A stretch of DNA of 64,000 bases, from positions 1-64,000 of the forward strand of contig JASJCQ010000020.1 of the NCBI GenBank assembly GCA_030065915.1. Direction: 5' to 3'. Position 1 is the first letter of the stretch, and the number at the start of each line of letters is the position of its first letter. Of the stretch, positions 37,310 through 52,996 are shown one piece after another. Origin of the DNA: Woeseiaceae bacterium. GTDB taxonomy: Bacteria; Pseudomonadota; Gammaproteobacteria; Steroidobacterales; Woeseiaceae. The notes beneath the pieces were generated by a model. The model did not search any database. It saw nothing but the letters and a program-made list of their open reading frames with translations, and was not told where the DNA came from. The position numbers and the translations under genes are program-made.

Positions 37310-38803
37310 CTACGCTCCGCTTACGTAGCGGTAATACTCGATACCCACATCCTGGAAGTGTCGGTCGTCGCGTCGACCTACGTCATCGATAACGAACTCC
37401 TCCTGCTCGACGACATGCAGGCCAACCGCATTGCGGCCGTCATGCATCGCCTTGTACTGCGCCTCTGTCAGATCGGTTGCCGTGGACAGTGCTTCGCCGA
37501 AGCGGATTCTGCGGGTCGCTTCGCGCCAGCCGGCTTCGACATAGAAGGGAATCACCTCCGCTGCGTCACCGCTGCCATACCCGAGCGTCAGCAGCTCCTC
37601 GCCCGTCAGATCGATGTCTTCCTCCAGTGCTGCTTCGAGCCCTGCCGCCAGCCACGCAGGCATCGCGGCCGTGTAGAGGTTGCCGAGGTCACGAATGGTC
37701 TCACCGCCCAGCGACAGCTTGTCGATGACTTCGCTCTGGTACGCGTCCGACTTCCTGAAAACCTGTAGCACCGCCATCGTCAGCGGGTAGGCGTCGTTCT
37801 GCAGGCCCTGTTCGCAGGCGAATTCCGCCACGTCAGGAACCGCGCGCATTTCCCGGTCAAGATCCTCCAGCGCGATGCCCGCCACGTCGCAGTAGCCACG
37901 CAGTTCGTCACGATCAGAGTCGGTACCGTCATTTAATGCAAACAGGTAGACAATCGACCAGCCCGTCTCCGGCATGCGTCGATACGGCCTGTGCATGAAG
38001 ATCCGCTTCAGCGAACGCATATGGTCGATCGCCGAGATGCCGCGCTTCTCGTACATGTCCCGAATCGCGTGCAGCGTCTCATCGATGTAGCAGGTCGTCG
38101 AGTACTTGCCGTTGAATACCGGGAAGTCCTGCACCTGATGCGTCTCGGAACGATCCTGGCCGCAGAACCTGAGCATGGGCTTGCGAAAATCCATGACGCG
38201 ATAGTCTGAGGCGGAGCCCGAGTTCGCGAGATCGATACTGGCCAGTGTCGGGTTTTCCTCAACCAGCATCGCGACGGCGCCGGCACCCTGCGTTGGCTCG
38301 CCGCTGCTTCCGCGAGCGTATTCGGCAATGTCCGCGGAAACGACGATGGCCTTGCTGTTGCGACCGTCAGTGGCGAGAAAGCGCAGCGCGCCTTTCATCG
38401 CATAGACGCCGCCGAGGCAGGCGTGTTTGTACTCTGGTACCTCGCAGCTGCGAGATAGCGGAGGCAGGCCCCGGCTCTTCAAAGCCTGGTCAACCATGCC
38501 CTTGATGATGACCGCGCCAGCCGAGTTGTCGGTACTGGACTCAGTGCCCAGTGCGAGAAAGCGAACCTCCTGCGGATCGATATCGTATTGGTCGATCAGC
38601 CTGAGTACCGCCGTCGCCGACATCGTGTAGACACTGTGGTTCGGACCCCTGAGTCGGAAGCTGCGGCCTACGACGTCGCGGATCTTCGGCCAGTGGCTGT
38701 CAGTCCAGTCGCACCATTGTTCGAGCCACACCCGGTAGGGCGGTACATACGCGGCGAGTCCGCTGATTCCGATCTTGTTGTTTTGCTTGGCTGACACGTT
38801 CAC
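37310..38803 (-). CDS. HMG-CoA synthase-like (thiolase-fold) enzyme in the PGC
   Basis: A 497-aa member of the hydroxymethylglutaryl-CoA synthase family. The catalytic set is intact: E88 in ALGTESSTDNSAG, nucleophile C129 in YKHACLGGVYAMKG, and H271 in FMHRPYRRM; the SSGEPTQGAGAVAML motif is also typical. It should condense an acetyl donor onto a beta-ketoacyl thioester. GTG at 38803 has a GGGGGGGAA run too close; GTG at 38797 is better spaced. It follows bchP on the same strand by about 130 nt. Mevalonate synthesis, polyketide-like beta-branching or a pigment-tail role cannot be told apart from sequence. Confidence 0.87.
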   Translation of the reverse strand: MNVSAKQNNKIGISGLAAYVPPYRVWLEQWCDWTDSHWPKIRDVVGRSFRLRGPNHSVYTMSATAVLRLIDQYDIDPQEVRFLALGTESSTDNSAGAVIIKGMVDQALKSRGLPPLSRSCEVPEYKHACLGGVYAMKGALRFLATDGRNSKAIVVSADIAEYARGSSGEPTQGAGAVAMLVEENPTLASIDLANSGSASDYRVMDFRKPMLRFCGQDRSETHQVQDFPVFNGKYSTTCYIDETLHAIRDMYEKRGISAIDHMRSLKRIFMHRPYRRMPETGWSIVYLFALNDGTDSDRDELRGYCDVAGIALEDLDREMRAVPDVAEFACEQGLQNDAYPLTMAVLQVFRKSDAYQSEVIDKLSLGGETIRDLGNLYTAAMPAWLAAGLEAALEEDIDLTGEELLTLGYGSGDAAEVIPFYVEAGWREATRRIRFGEALSTATDLTEAQYKAMHDGRNAVGLHVVEQEEFVIDDVGRRDDRHFQDVGIEYYRYVSGA

Positions 38804-38930
38804 TTCCCCCCCGATTATCGGTGGTTAATCGCTCACGCAGAGAGGCTTCGTCGCTGGATCGCGCGATTCTCTGCCGGCTTCGGCGCTGCAATTGCTTGTT
38901 GTGTTTCTGACTTGCATATGACGCTCGAGC

Positions 38931-40112
38931 CTACGAAGGATTCAGTCCCACGAGGTGGGCCAGGTCCTTGAAGAATATTCGGATGTGAGCAACCGGTTTC
39001 GCACGCACCAGTTGCTTGTTCATGTAGGCGTCCCACGTCAGCTTCTGGACATCAGGATCGCGACAGATCTCGACGAACTTTTCTCGGCGCTTGTCGCTGC
39101 TGTACCAGTAGTACTGCATGACACCGAGGATGAAGAACACCATTCTGTGCGCCTTCATGAAGTCTTTGCGCACCTTTTTCAACGCGCGGCTGTCGCCGGT
39201 CTGCAGAAGCTCATCAACGGCGCGCGTAGCGAATCGACCGCAGCTCATCGCATAGTAGATGCCTTCACCCGATGATGGCGCGACACAGCCCGCGGCATCG
39301 CCGATGAGTACGACATTCTTACCGTTGTCCCAGCGCTTGAGCGGCTTCAACGGCAGCGGTGCGCCCTCGCGTCGAATAATCTGGTTATCGTCCAGGCCGG
39401 TTTCGTCGCGCATGGCCTTGACCGCATTGCGCAGCGAGAATCCCTTGACCGCCGACCCGACGCCGACGCTGGTGCACTTGCCGTGCGGGAACACCCACCC
39501 ATAAAAATCCGGTGAGATCTTGCCCTGGTAGTAGACGTCACAGCGTTTCGGGTCGAAACGCTCGGTCGTAGACTCCGGCGACTTGACGATCTCGTGGTAC
39601 GCGAATACATGTTTCATCCGTTCCTGGTGAGAGAATGCCTGCTCGCGCACTCTCGACGCCGCTCCGTCGGCGCCAATGACGACGCGCGCCGTTATCGTCT
39701 GCGCGTCGCCACCTTTGGGCTGATACGTGATGCGAACCCTGCCGTCGACTGCCTGCTCGAGTGTTTGGAACTTGCCGACGACCAGGTCAGCGCCGGCCGC
39801 GCTGGCGCGTTCGCGGAGCCACGGATCGAACGTGGCTCGATCGACCATGCCCACAAATCCGCCGATGTCCATGTCGACGCTCTTGTCGGACGGGGCGACC
39901 ATTCTCGCACCGGTGACTTTCGTTTCGAGCTGGGACTCCGGAACGCCAAACTCCCGAAGCAGGATAGGCGGAACCGCGCCGCCGCAAGGTTTAATGCGAC
40001 CGTCGCGGTCCAGCAGCAGTACGTGATGGCCGGTCTCGGCGAGTTCCTTGGCCGCTGTCGATCCCGCGGGACCGCCGCCGATTACGGCGACATCGTAATT
40101 CTTATTGTTCAT
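38931..40112 (-). CDS. bchP: Geranylgeranyl bacteriochlorophyll reductase BchP
   Basis: A 393-aa FAD-dependent reductase that saturates three double bonds of the geranylgeranyl tail to phytyl, the last step of bacteriochlorophyll a synthesis. The N-terminal dinucleotide motif (AVIGGGPAGSTAAKEL), the IKPCGGAVPPILL segment and the GDAAGCVAPSSGEGIYYAM FAD motif are all present. The start overlaps the PucC-family stop (TGATG). Order bchG-pucC-like-bchP is the conserved purple-bacterial arrangement. Confidence 0.95.
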   Translation of the reverse strand: MNNKNYDVAVIGGGPAGSTAAKELAETGHHVLLLDRDGRIKPCGGAVPPILLREFGVPESQLETKVTGARMVAPSDKSVDMDIGGFVGMVDRATFDPWLRERASAAGADLVVGKFQTLEQAVDGRVRITYQPKGGDAQTITARVVIGADGAASRVREQAFSHQERMKHVFAYHEIVKSPESTTERFDPKRCDVYYQGKISPDFYGWVFPHGKCTSVGVGSAVKGFSLRNAVKAMRDETGLDDNQIIRREGAPLPLKPLKRWDNGKNVVLIGDAAGCVAPSSGEGIYYAMSCGRFATRAVDELLQTGDSRALKKVRKDFMKAHRMVFFILGVMQYYWYSSDKRREKFVEICRDPDVQKLTWDAYMNKQLVRAKPVAHIRIFFKDLAHLVGLNPS

Positions 40113-41434
40113 CAAGCTTCAGCTCCGATAGCGTCATTGCTCGGCAGGGCGGGTTGGCGGGACAGCTCTGCTGCCAGGTAGGCGGCAGAGGCGAACAGTG
40201 CGGCCTGCGCCAGGAATACGAGTGAGTAAGCGTTTAAGGCGGAACCGGTCAGCCAGCGAACGACGTCGACGGACAGGGTTCCGACCATGCCGCCGAGACC
40301 GAAGGCAATCGCCTGTGCGGCGCCCCAGACACCCATTCGGACACCGTCTCGCTGTCGGTGGCCTTTGGAAACGAGGCCCATCATCGACCCGATTGCGGCG
40401 ACGGCGAATACGCCGTTGGCAACACCCAACAGGCCGACGTTCGCATGCAACGGCCAGTCCGGCGAAATGTAGCCAGAACCCGCGAGAACCAGCAGAAGGG
40501 CGGAGGAGGCTAGGCAGCCGAAGATCATGCATCGTCGCAATATGCTGTGGCGGCCGTCGCCCAGGCGATAGCCGATAAACGCGACAAGCAACATGCCGAG
40601 CAATACGCCGCCGTGCTGCGTACCGCCAAGCTGCGTCGATTCGCCTGGCGACATGCCAAAGACGGCGCCGGCGAATGGCTCCAGGACGAGGTCCTGTGCG
40701 CTGTAGGCCAGCATGGATATGAATACGAAGGCCGCGAAGCGGCGCGTGTGTGACTCACTCATGACATCACGAATCGCCGATTTGAAGTCGTGTGCGGCAA
40801 TCCGGGTTTCGGGCCGCGCCGCGAAACCGGCGTGGCGGCGCTCGATCCTGCCGAGGGCAAGTACCGTCGTGACCAGCGCGACTGTGGATACGATGGCGGA
40901 AATCAGCAACAGGCGCCTGAACGAGAACGGATCGAGGAACGCGCCGATGATGCCGGCCGTAACAGCGAAACCGGCAATCATCATGATCCAAGTGATACTT
41001 GCGGCCGCCGCACGCCGGCGGTCGTCAACGGTCGCTGCGAGTAGCACCAGCAAGCAGGTTCCGCTCGCGCCGACACCGGCGCCGATCAGGATGAATGCGA
41101 TCGTGGCAAGGACGATGCCTGCGGCGGTAGACGTTGCCATCAGCGCCGTGGCAGCGGCGGCCATAACCCCGCCGGCAGCCAGTACCGCCATGCCACCGAT
41201 GATCCATGGCGTTCTCGCGCGGCCGGTGTCCGAGCCATGCCCGAAGCGGGGCCTCAGGATCTGGACGTAGTAGTGAATTGCGACGAGAAAGCCGGGCAAC
41301 ATGGCCGGCAGCGCGAGTTCGACCACCATGATGCGATTCAGTGTCGATGTCGTCATGACGACGATGGCGCCGAGCGAGGTCTGAACGAGACCGAGCCTGA
41401 CAATGCCAGCCCAACTGATTGGCGTCTTCTTCAT
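40112..41434 (-). CDS. PucC/LhaA-family (Bch2-type) membrane transporter
   Basis: A 440-aa BCD-family major-facilitator protein with about 12 transmembrane helices. It begins LVQTSLGAIVVMTTSTLNRIM, the family signature shared with LhaA and PucC, and contains the conserved FGHGSDTGRARTPWI loop. Located between bchG and bchP, where most purple bacteria carry the ORF428 (bch2) gene, it is thought to help supply pigment during light-harvesting assembly. ATGA overlap with bchG and TGATG overlap with bchP indicate tight coupling. Confidence 0.92.
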   Translation of the reverse strand: MKKTPISWAGIVRLGLVQTSLGAIVVMTTSTLNRIMVVELALPAMLPGFLVAIHYYVQILRPRFGHGSDTGRARTPWIIGGMAVLAAGGVMAAAATALMATSTAAGIVLATIAFILIGAGVGASGTCLLVLLAATVDDRRRAAAASITWIMMIAGFAVTAGIIGAFLDPFSFRRLLLISAIVSTVALVTTVLALGRIERRHAGFAARPETRIAAHDFKSAIRDVMSESHTRRFAAFVFISMLAYSAQDLVLEPFAGAVFGMSPGESTQLGGTQHGGVLLGMLLVAFIGYRLGDGRHSILRRCMIFGCLASSALLLVLAGSGYISPDWPLHANVGLLGVANGVFAVAAIGSMMGLVSKGHRQRDGVRMGVWGAAQAIAFGLGGMVGTLSVDVVRWLTGSALNAYSLVFLAQAALFASAAYLAAELSRQPALPSNDAIGAEA

Positions 41435-42339
41435 GTCGACAGCATGCCTCGAATGGCGAAGGCGCAGGCGAGCATGCCAAGCACGTAGAGCGTCACGCCG
41501 AAGCCGCTGAACCAGGTTGCGCGTTCAACCGGCGCTTTGACAAAGCGCTGCATCAGCACCAGCTGCACGACCAGTAACGCGCCGACGATGCCCGCCGTCG
41601 CCGTCTGTTGCCAGCTGACCAGAAGTCCCATGACGATGACTTGCGGAACGGCCATCACCGCGCAGGCGAGCCTAGCGGCTGACTGGGCGCCGAGTTGTAC
41701 CGGCAATGAGCGGATGCCCATGATGCGGTCACCGTCGATCGCCTTGAAGTCGTTCAGCGTCATGATGCCGTGGGCGCCGATGCTGTAGAGCAGGGCCATC
41801 CACAGGATCTCGCTGCTGGGCAGGCCGCCGATCATGACGGCTGCCGCGGTGAACCAGGGCAGACCTTCATAACAGATCCCGACCGCCGCATTGCCGAACC
41901 AGCCGTTCTGCTTCAGTCGCGCCGGTGGCGCGCTATAGGCCCAGGCTAGCGCAAGACCGACGATGCCTGCGATCAGGACCCAGACACCCAACAGTGCGGC
42001 GACACAGATCGATACAACGGTCCAGACGATCGCGAAATACAGAGCGGTCTGGCCGGGCGCTCGCCCGGACGGGATCGGCCGATGCGGTTCATTGATGGCG
42101 TCGACGTGGCGGTCGAACCAGTCATTGACGACCTGGCTGGTGCCGCAGACGAGAGGGCCAGCGAGCAGGATGCCGGCAACGGCAAACGGCCAGCGATCGA
42201 CGATGGATTGCCCGGACGAAATGACGCCGCAACCGAAGGCCCACATGGGTGGAAACCAAGTGATCGGTTTTAGCAGCTCCACGTACGCCGTCCAGACCGG
42301 ACGGTCGGCTGCGAGCGTATTGGCTGTCGCACGCCCCAT
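41431..42339 (-). CDS. bchG: Bacteriochlorophyll synthase BchG
   Basis: A 302-aa UbiA-type prenyltransferase that attaches the geranylgeranyl chain to bacteriochlorophyllide. The Mg-binding aspartate motif VVNDWFDRHVDAINEPHRP is followed by several transmembrane helices and a second Asp-rich loop (TLNDFKAIDGDR). The ATG at 42339 is chosen; a longer frame to 42375 adds residues not found in the family. Its upstream region has a PpsR-type site. First gene of the minus-strand bchG-pucC-like-bchP unit. Confidence 0.95.
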   Translation of the reverse strand: MGRATANTLAADRPVWTAYVELLKPITWFPPMWAFGCGVISSGQSIVDRWPFAVAGILLAGPLVCGTSQVVNDWFDRHVDAINEPHRPIPSGRAPGQTALYFAIVWTVVSICVAALLGVWVLIAGIVGLALAWAYSAPPARLKQNGWFGNAAVGICYEGLPWFTAAAVMIGGLPSSEILWMALLYSIGAHGIMTLNDFKAIDGDRIMGIRSLPVQLGAQSAARLACAVMAVPQVIVMGLLVSWQQTATAGIVGALLVVQLVLMQRFVKAPVERATWFSGFGVTLYVLGMLACAFAIRGMLST

Positions 42340-42369
42340 TGATTGACAATAATACTTGACACTATATAA

Positions 42370-42387
42370 CGTCAACTAAATTTTACA
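42370..42387. promoter_or_regulatory. PpsR/CrtJ-type site upstream of bchG
   Basis: CGTCAACTAAATTTTACA is an 18-bp CGT-N12-ACA element, nearly the TGT-N12-ACA consensus of PpsR, and shares its CGTCAAC half with the aerR/bchF site. Further TTGAC and GTCAA half-sites lie on both sides (42343-42400). Confidence 0.5.
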
Positions 42388-42496
42388 GTTGACGGGGCGC
42401 GGAATCCAGCAGTTTTAACGGGAATTCAGGCGGTCTTGCGGTCGCGGCTGCTCGCGGCCCTCGACGATGCGCATTCAGATGATTTCGAAGGCAACT

Positions 42497-43897
42497 TTAG
42501 TCGTTATCTTCGTCGAGATCGCCGATGCCGTACCGACGTAATTTGACGTACAGACTCTGGCGGCTCAGGCCGAGCATCTCGGCCGCCGAGGCTCGGCTAT
42601 CGTCCGTCATTTTCAGCGCCGCTTCGATGCACATCCGCTCGATGATGTCGGTGGTCTCGCGAACCAGATCCTTGAGCGGGACGCGGCCAACCAGTTCCGT
42701 CATTTCCTTCAGCGAACGTGGCAACTCTTCCTCGGACTCGTCCTTGTGACGGCTCGCCGAAATCTGTCGTCGGATAACGAAGCCGAAGCAGGGCTCGTCA
42801 CTCTCCAGCGCGGAGACCGCTGACAGTTCGACGTCGACCGGTTCTCCGAATTCCGGAAATACCGTCGTCGCGAAGTGACGGACCTCGGGCCGGTTGCGAA
42901 GATTGCGAATCAGCAGGTTGGCGTCGACGCCCGGTCGACCCAGCCAGCGGTCCACCGGCTGGTTGATGACCTGCAACTCGGTCGCTATGGAACACATGTC
43001 GAGAAACGCTTTGTTAGCGGCCGCAATTCGGCCGTCCGGATCGGTGATGACGAAGGCGTCCGGCGACCGGCTGACGATATCGAGAATCTTTTGCGACGAG
43101 TCGTCCTTGCTCGAGTCGTCGGGTGCCCGTAGGCGAATCAGGAAATAGGGCCCGTCCTCGCGACGCACCAGTGATGCATTCAGCTTGAACGATCGGTGGT
43201 CGCCGGCCGAGCGCACGATAATGGCCTCGGCGCGTCCTGCCGCACGTACCCGGACGAGCATTTCATTGATCGAGTCATTGCTGTTATCGCTGAATCCGCG
43301 AGGGAAGCCGCGATTGAGTAGCTTGTTCGTCGGTGTATCGAGCAGTTTTCCGGCGGCCGGGTTGGCTTCGACGATCTTTCGGCTATCGGCGTCAACAAAC
43401 AGGATCGCTTCGCTGGTCATCGAGAACAGCATGCGATAACGGATTTCGGCCTGGTGTAGTCGCGAGTAGTCCTGTTCCAGTGACTGCTGCACATCGAGCA
43501 ATCGTTGCTGGAGATTGGAAACCTGGCTCAGATCGCGGCCCACTGCGAGCAGCATGTCATCACCGGCCCGGATCGTTTTGTACATCACCGGGATGTCGAT
43601 GTCGTCTTCGGTCGGGTGGTTTACCTGACGCCAGCGAGCGACCGACGCATTCTTGGGGTGTTCGAGTAAATCATTGATTTTATTGTGAGTTTCGGGAGAT
43701 ACCGTGTCGATCCACTTGCGCCCAACCCACGTTAACGCCGCTTCAAGATGAGGTGCCGCGTCGCCGAGCGCGACGTCCTGAATCACGCCTTCGGCATCAA
43801 TGAGCAGGCTGACATCGGAAGCCTCGGCGAGCAGCGTCGACGACATTTCGGATGTCAGCGACTCCGCGAGCAGCTTCGATGATCTGAACGAAGACAA
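42497..43897 (-). CDS. ppsR: Photosynthesis repressor PpsR/CrtJ
   Basis: A 466-aa regulator with an N-terminal PAS-like domain, two further PAS domains (about 150-260 and 270-380) and a C-terminal Fis-type HTH (SAAEMLGLSRQSLYVKLRRYGI). Cys are few; C in FLDMC and C in IERMCIEAAL sit where Rhodobacter PpsR has its redox-active pair. It represses bch, crt and puc genes under oxygen by binding TGT-N12-ACA. The start is TTG at 43897 with AGGGAA upstream, since no longer ATG frame exists and internal ATGs cut into the N domain. Lies head-to-tail with aerR, as in other PGCs. Confidence 0.93.
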   Translation of the reverse strand: MSSFRSSKLLAESLTSEMSSTLLAEASDVSLLIDAEGVIQDVALGDAAPHLEAALTWVGRKWIDTVSPETHNKINDLLEHPKNASVARWRQVNHPTEDDIDIPVMYKTIRAGDDMLLAVGRDLSQVSNLQQRLLDVQQSLEQDYSRLHQAEIRYRMLFSMTSEAILFVDADSRKIVEANPAAGKLLDTPTNKLLNRGFPRGFSDNSNDSINEMLVRVRAAGRAEAIIVRSAGDHRSFKLNASLVRREDGPYFLIRLRAPDDSSKDDSSQKILDIVSRSPDAFVITDPDGRIAAANKAFLDMCSIATELQVINQPVDRWLGRPGVDANLLIRNLRNRPEVRHFATTVFPEFGEPVDVELSAVSALESDEPCFGFVIRRQISASRHKDESEEELPRSLKEMTELVGRVPLKDLVRETTDIIERMCIEAALKMTDDSRASAAEMLGLSRQSLYVKLRRYGIGDLDEDND

Positions 43898-43956
43898 TGA
43901 ATGCGATTCCCTGGTTGTAACCGGCCCGTCAGGCTGTTAGAGCCCGATCTGCAGAC

Positions 43957-44859
43957 TTAGTTCGAAGGTTGATGCTGCGAGTCCTGTCGTAAGCGTCGAA
44001 GCTCGCTCACCGCCTCCTGACCGTCTACAGCGGTCGCATCCGCGCCGACCGTTGCTACAAGCTCGGGATTCTCGACGAAAACACGCCCGCCAGCTAGTAC
44101 AACAGCATTGGCGTTACGGACACCATTACGGATTTCCGAGATCAGCTTTCGTGTTGTCTCAACGTTTGTGTCAGAGCTGACCGACAGGCCGATCACATCA
44201 AACTCCTGGGACTTGACCAGCTTGTGGAATTCACGTGTGTTGCCCGGGTTGCCGGTGTAGCAGTTCCAGCCACCTCGACGCATGAATTCCATGACCATCA
44301 ATACGCCAAACGTATGCTGCTCACCCGGGATAGGAAGGACGAGCGCATTGCGGCCCGTCTGCACGGCGTCGACCGTTGCGTCAAAGCAGCGGCTGAACTC
44401 GAGCAAAACCTGGTTCATTCGGCAGACGCCGATCGTCACATCCGTGAAAGAGCATTCGTCCTCTTCCCACAGGGTACCCAGACGTCTTGCGGCGGGTGCC
44501 AGCAGGTCGAGGTAGAGCGCGGTGAGAGGTATCCCGTCGGTGCGCAGCGTACTGACGTAACGCGTAGCAACCGAGGCATCGTGCGATATGAGCAAATGGA
44601 CGAACTCGTCGACGCTCTCGCGCAGTCGGTCGGCGATCGCTCGGTCTTGCTGAGTGGAGTTTGGTGAGTCTAATGCGAGCATAAGACGAGGAATAATGTC
44701 ACCTTCGATTACACGACTCAGTCTTGACAGCATATGCCTGCCGACGCTGTTTACTGCGTCGTCATGCGACACAGCCGACGGGTCTTCGTGGCCCATGCCC
44801 TCAAGGCATTGTTCCTGCGTGTGGTCGGTCGAAGGTCGATCCCAGCCTTTATTCGTCAT
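43957..44859 (-). CDS. aerR: B12-binding antirepressor AerR/PpaA
   Basis: A protein of 300 aa with a cobalamin-type cap region (LGTLWEEDECSFTDVTIG) and a C-terminal B12 Rossmann domain with the axial His in PIPGEQHTFGVLMVMEF, and the IGLSVSSDTN and VLAGGRVF loops, matching AerR/PpaA. In Rhodobacter it binds hydroxocobalamin in light and counters PpsR. In-frame starts exist upstream (44976, 44952, 44889); the first lies before the likely transcription start. ATG at 44859 has a GGGG site and fits the short isoform. It is divergent from bchF. Confidence 0.9.
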   Translation of the reverse strand: MTNKGWDRPSTDHTQEQCLEGMGHEDPSAVSHDDAVNSVGRHMLSRLSRVIEGDIIPRLMLALDSPNSTQQDRAIADRLRESVDEFVHLLISHDASVATRYVSTLRTDGIPLTALYLDLLAPAARRLGTLWEEDECSFTDVTIGVCRMNQVLLEFSRCFDATVDAVQTGRNALVLPIPGEQHTFGVLMVMEFMRRGGWNCYTGNPGNTREFHKLVKSQEFDVIGLSVSSDTNVETTRKLISEIRNGVRNANAVVLAGGRVFVENPELVATVGADATAVDGQEAVSELRRLRQDSQHQPSN

Positions 44860-44977
44860 TCTTATTGGCACCCCAGCGATCAGGGGCATCTTAACGTAAA
44901 GCAGTGATCGCGTTCGACCGGCGCCGTAAAAACCAGGCGCTTTTTCACGCATCGCGGCTATCTTAACCCCGCTCACC

Positions 44978-45006
44978 GATATATTGTCAAGATATATTTA
45001 CGTCAA
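44978..45006 (-). promoter_or_regulatory. Candidate aerR promoter
   Basis: On the minus strand TTGACG (45006-45001) and TATATC (44983-44978) are separated by exactly 17 nt. Both overlap the PpsR-type sites of this region, so repressor binding would block it. Confidence 0.6.
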
Positions 45007-45018
45007 CAAAAAATGACA
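44985..45018. promoter_or_regulatory. Two abutting PpsR/CrtJ-type sites in the aerR-bchF divergent promoter
   Basis: TGTCAAGATATATTTACG (44985-45002; TGT-N12-ACG) and CGTCAACAAAAAATGACA (45001-45018; CGT-N12-ACA) each differ from the PpsR consensus TGT-N12-ACA in one base and overlap by 2 bp. They cover the -35/-10 regions of both the aerR and bchF promoters. Confidence 0.6.
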
Positions 45019-45025
45019 CTATACT
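44997..45025 (+). promoter_or_regulatory. Candidate bchF superoperon promoter
   Basis: TTTACG (44997-45002) and TATACT (45020-45025) are 17 nt apart on the plus strand, inside the PpsR-type sites, about 70 nt before the bchF start. Confidence 0.55.
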
Positions 45026-45092
45026 GCTTCCCGGGGTAAAGGTTGTGCCTGCATCTAGCAGTACAGCGCGTTATATAAAGGATAAGAATCGA

Positions 45093-46852
<1,760 letters not shown>

Positions 46853-48371
46853 ATGAAGCTGACGCTCTGGACATACGAGGGACCCCCGCACGTTGGCGCC
46901 ATGCGTGTCGCGACCGCGATGAAAGACGTGCATTACGTGCTGCATGCGCCCCAGGGCGATACCTACGCGGACCTGCTGTTCACGATGATCGAACGACGCG
47001 ATGAGCGTCCGCCGGTCACCTACACGACCTTCCAGGCGCGAGACCTTGGCGCGGACACTGCGCAGTTGTTCCAGGACGCCGTGCAAAACGCCTACGAGCG
47101 CTTCAAGCCAAAAGCTATGATCGTCGGCGCGTCGTGTACCGCCGAGTTAATCCAGGACGATCCGGGCGGCTTGTCGGAAGCACTGAACCTCCCGATCCCC
47201 GTTATCCCGCTCGAGTTGCCGTCCTACCAGCGCAAGGAGAACTGGGGCGCCGCAGAGACTTTCTATTACATCACGAAAGGCCTCGCCGCCGAGCCTGCTA
47301 GCACCGACGTTGAGAACCTCCGGCCGAGCTGCAACCTGCTCGGGCCGACGGCGCTGGGTTTCCGGCACCGTGATGATGTGCACGAGCTGACGACGCTGAT
47401 GCACCTGCTTGGCGTAGACGTCAATGTCGTGGCACCGTGGGAAGCGACGCCAGACGACGTTCGCAGGATTCCGGAGGCTGATTTCAATGTCGTCATGTAT
47501 CCGGAAATCGCGGACACGACGGCACGTTGGCTCAAGCGCACTTTCAATCAACCGTTTACTGAGACCGTTCCAATCGGTGTAGGCGCTACGAGGCGATTCA
47601 TCGAGGAGGTAGCGACACTGACCGGCATCGACCCATCCGCGGCACTTGCCGCGGGTGCTTCGCGGTTGCCTTGGTACTCGAGGTCCATCGATTCGACCTA
47701 CCTGACGGGCAAGCGGGTCTTTATCTTCGGTGACGCCTCGCACGTCATCGCGGCTGCCCGGATCGCCAAAGAGGAGATGGCCTTCAACGTCGTCGGCATC
47801 GGGACCTACAGTCGCGAGTTTGCGCGCGACGTCAGGGCGCTGGCCCGCGAGTGGGACATCGAGGCGCTGATTACCGATGACTACCTCGAAGTCGAAGAGG
47901 CTGTGCAGGCACTACAGCCCGAGCTCGTTCTCGGTACGCAGATGGAACGTCATATCGCAAAGCGCCTCGGTATCGGATGCGCCGTGATCTCTGCGCCGGT
48001 CCACGTACAGGATCACCCCGCTGCGTATTCGCCACAGATGGGTTTCGAAGGCGCGAACACGATCTTCGACACGTGGGTGCACCCGTTGATGATGGGGCTC
48101 GAAGAGCACCTGTTGGGCATGTTCAGTGAGGACTTCGAGTTTCACAACGACGCCCGGCCGTCGCATCTCGGCGGCGGGGCTCGAAAAGCCGCGGACGAAC
48201 CCGCAGTCGTGGCCGAGATGGCGGACGCTGTCGATGGCGTCAGCTGGACGTCAGACGCCGAGAAAACCCTGTCCCGGATTCCTTTCTTCGTTCGCGGTAA
48301 GGCTCGACGCAACACGGAGACCTTTGCCCGGGAAAAGGGCATAGCGACGATAACCACAGAGACACTCTACG

Positions 48372-48397
<26 letters not shown>
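46853..48397 (+). CDS. bchB: Dark protochlorophyllide reductase subunit BchB
   Basis: A 514-aa partner of BchN. The remaining ligands of the 4Fe-4S cluster are the Cys in [11 protein letters not shown] and the N-terminal Asp of the family (in the [12 protein letters not shown] region), as in Rhodobacter BchB. The C-terminal small domain (YDAKAHFGR end) is present. The ATG directly abuts the bchN stop. Its 3' end overlaps bchH by 26 nt. Confidence 0.95.
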
Positions 48398-52995
<4,598 letters not shown>

Positions 52996-52996
<1 letters not shown>

